In this document: in pieces, positions 13,381 through 13,381 of the stretch
Position numbering within the stretch: position 1 is the stretch's first letter
Layout: every line of letters starts with the position of its first letter
From: C00003060 sp964440795
GTDB taxonomy: Bacteria > Desulfobacterota > Desulfobacteria > Desulfobacterales > C00003060
Direction: 5' to 3'
Assembly: GCA_964440795.1 (NCBI GenBank)
Contig: CAYTTQ010000068.1
Coordinates: 1 to 13,381, forward strand
Length of the DNA: 13,381 nucleotides
Program-made: the position numbers and the translations under genes
The notes under the pieces: generated by a model
Told to the model about the DNA's origin: nothing
Database searches by the model: none
Seen by the model: only the letters and a program-made list of their open reading frames with translations

Positions 13381-13381
13381 T

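Overview
The window looks like bacterial chromosome, most likely from a Desulfobacterota (former Deltaproteobacteria) sulfate-reducer-like organism. That placement is an inference from gene style: TPR-rich regulators, a PEP synthase with PpsR regulators, and a Thermotoga/archaeal-type short AhcY. It is not proven by a marker gene. Coding density is high and no intergenic stretch exceeds 300 bases. No tRNA, rRNA, CRISPR array or transposase was found.

Layout. (1) 78-1088, minus strand: a receiver-like domain fused to TPR repeats, with the phosphoacceptor aspartate replaced by glycine. (2) 1308-3082, plus strand: a single-pass membrane protein with a FliL-like periplasmic domain, then a secreted TPR protein. 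(3) 3160-8662, plus strand, probably one or two operons: GalU-like nucleotidyltransferase, rsmA, panC, panD, metK, ahcY. These cover sugar-nucleotide supply, 16S rRNA dimethylation (SAM-dependent), pantothenate synthesis, SAM synthesis and SAH hydrolysis. (4) 13275-8667, minus strand, converging on ahcY with a 4-base gap: ppsR1, ppsA, a UPF0146-family gene and ppsR2. This is a PEP synthase gene bracketed by two diverged copies of its own regulatory kinase/phosphorylase.

The second layer is a family of dispersed intergenic repeats built on the cores CCTGTCGGAGAACTTCC and ATTTTTGCGCGAA(C/T)CCTAAG. Copies or part-copies lie at 1-53, 1134-1193, 1976-2014, 7294-7345 and 13329-13380. The two window ends are inverted copies of each other (45 bases identical), which suggests the window ends at repeats where an assembly may have broken.

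The most interesting points are the ppsR1-ppsA-UPF0146-ppsR2 cassette; a panC gene whose only workable start is an ATC codon behind a strong Shine-Dalgarno; three tandem 15-base units, each carrying a Shine-Dalgarno, just before ahcY; and the degenerate receiver-TPR protein. UPF0146 and the short AhcY both resemble archaeal-type families, hinting at old gene exchange.
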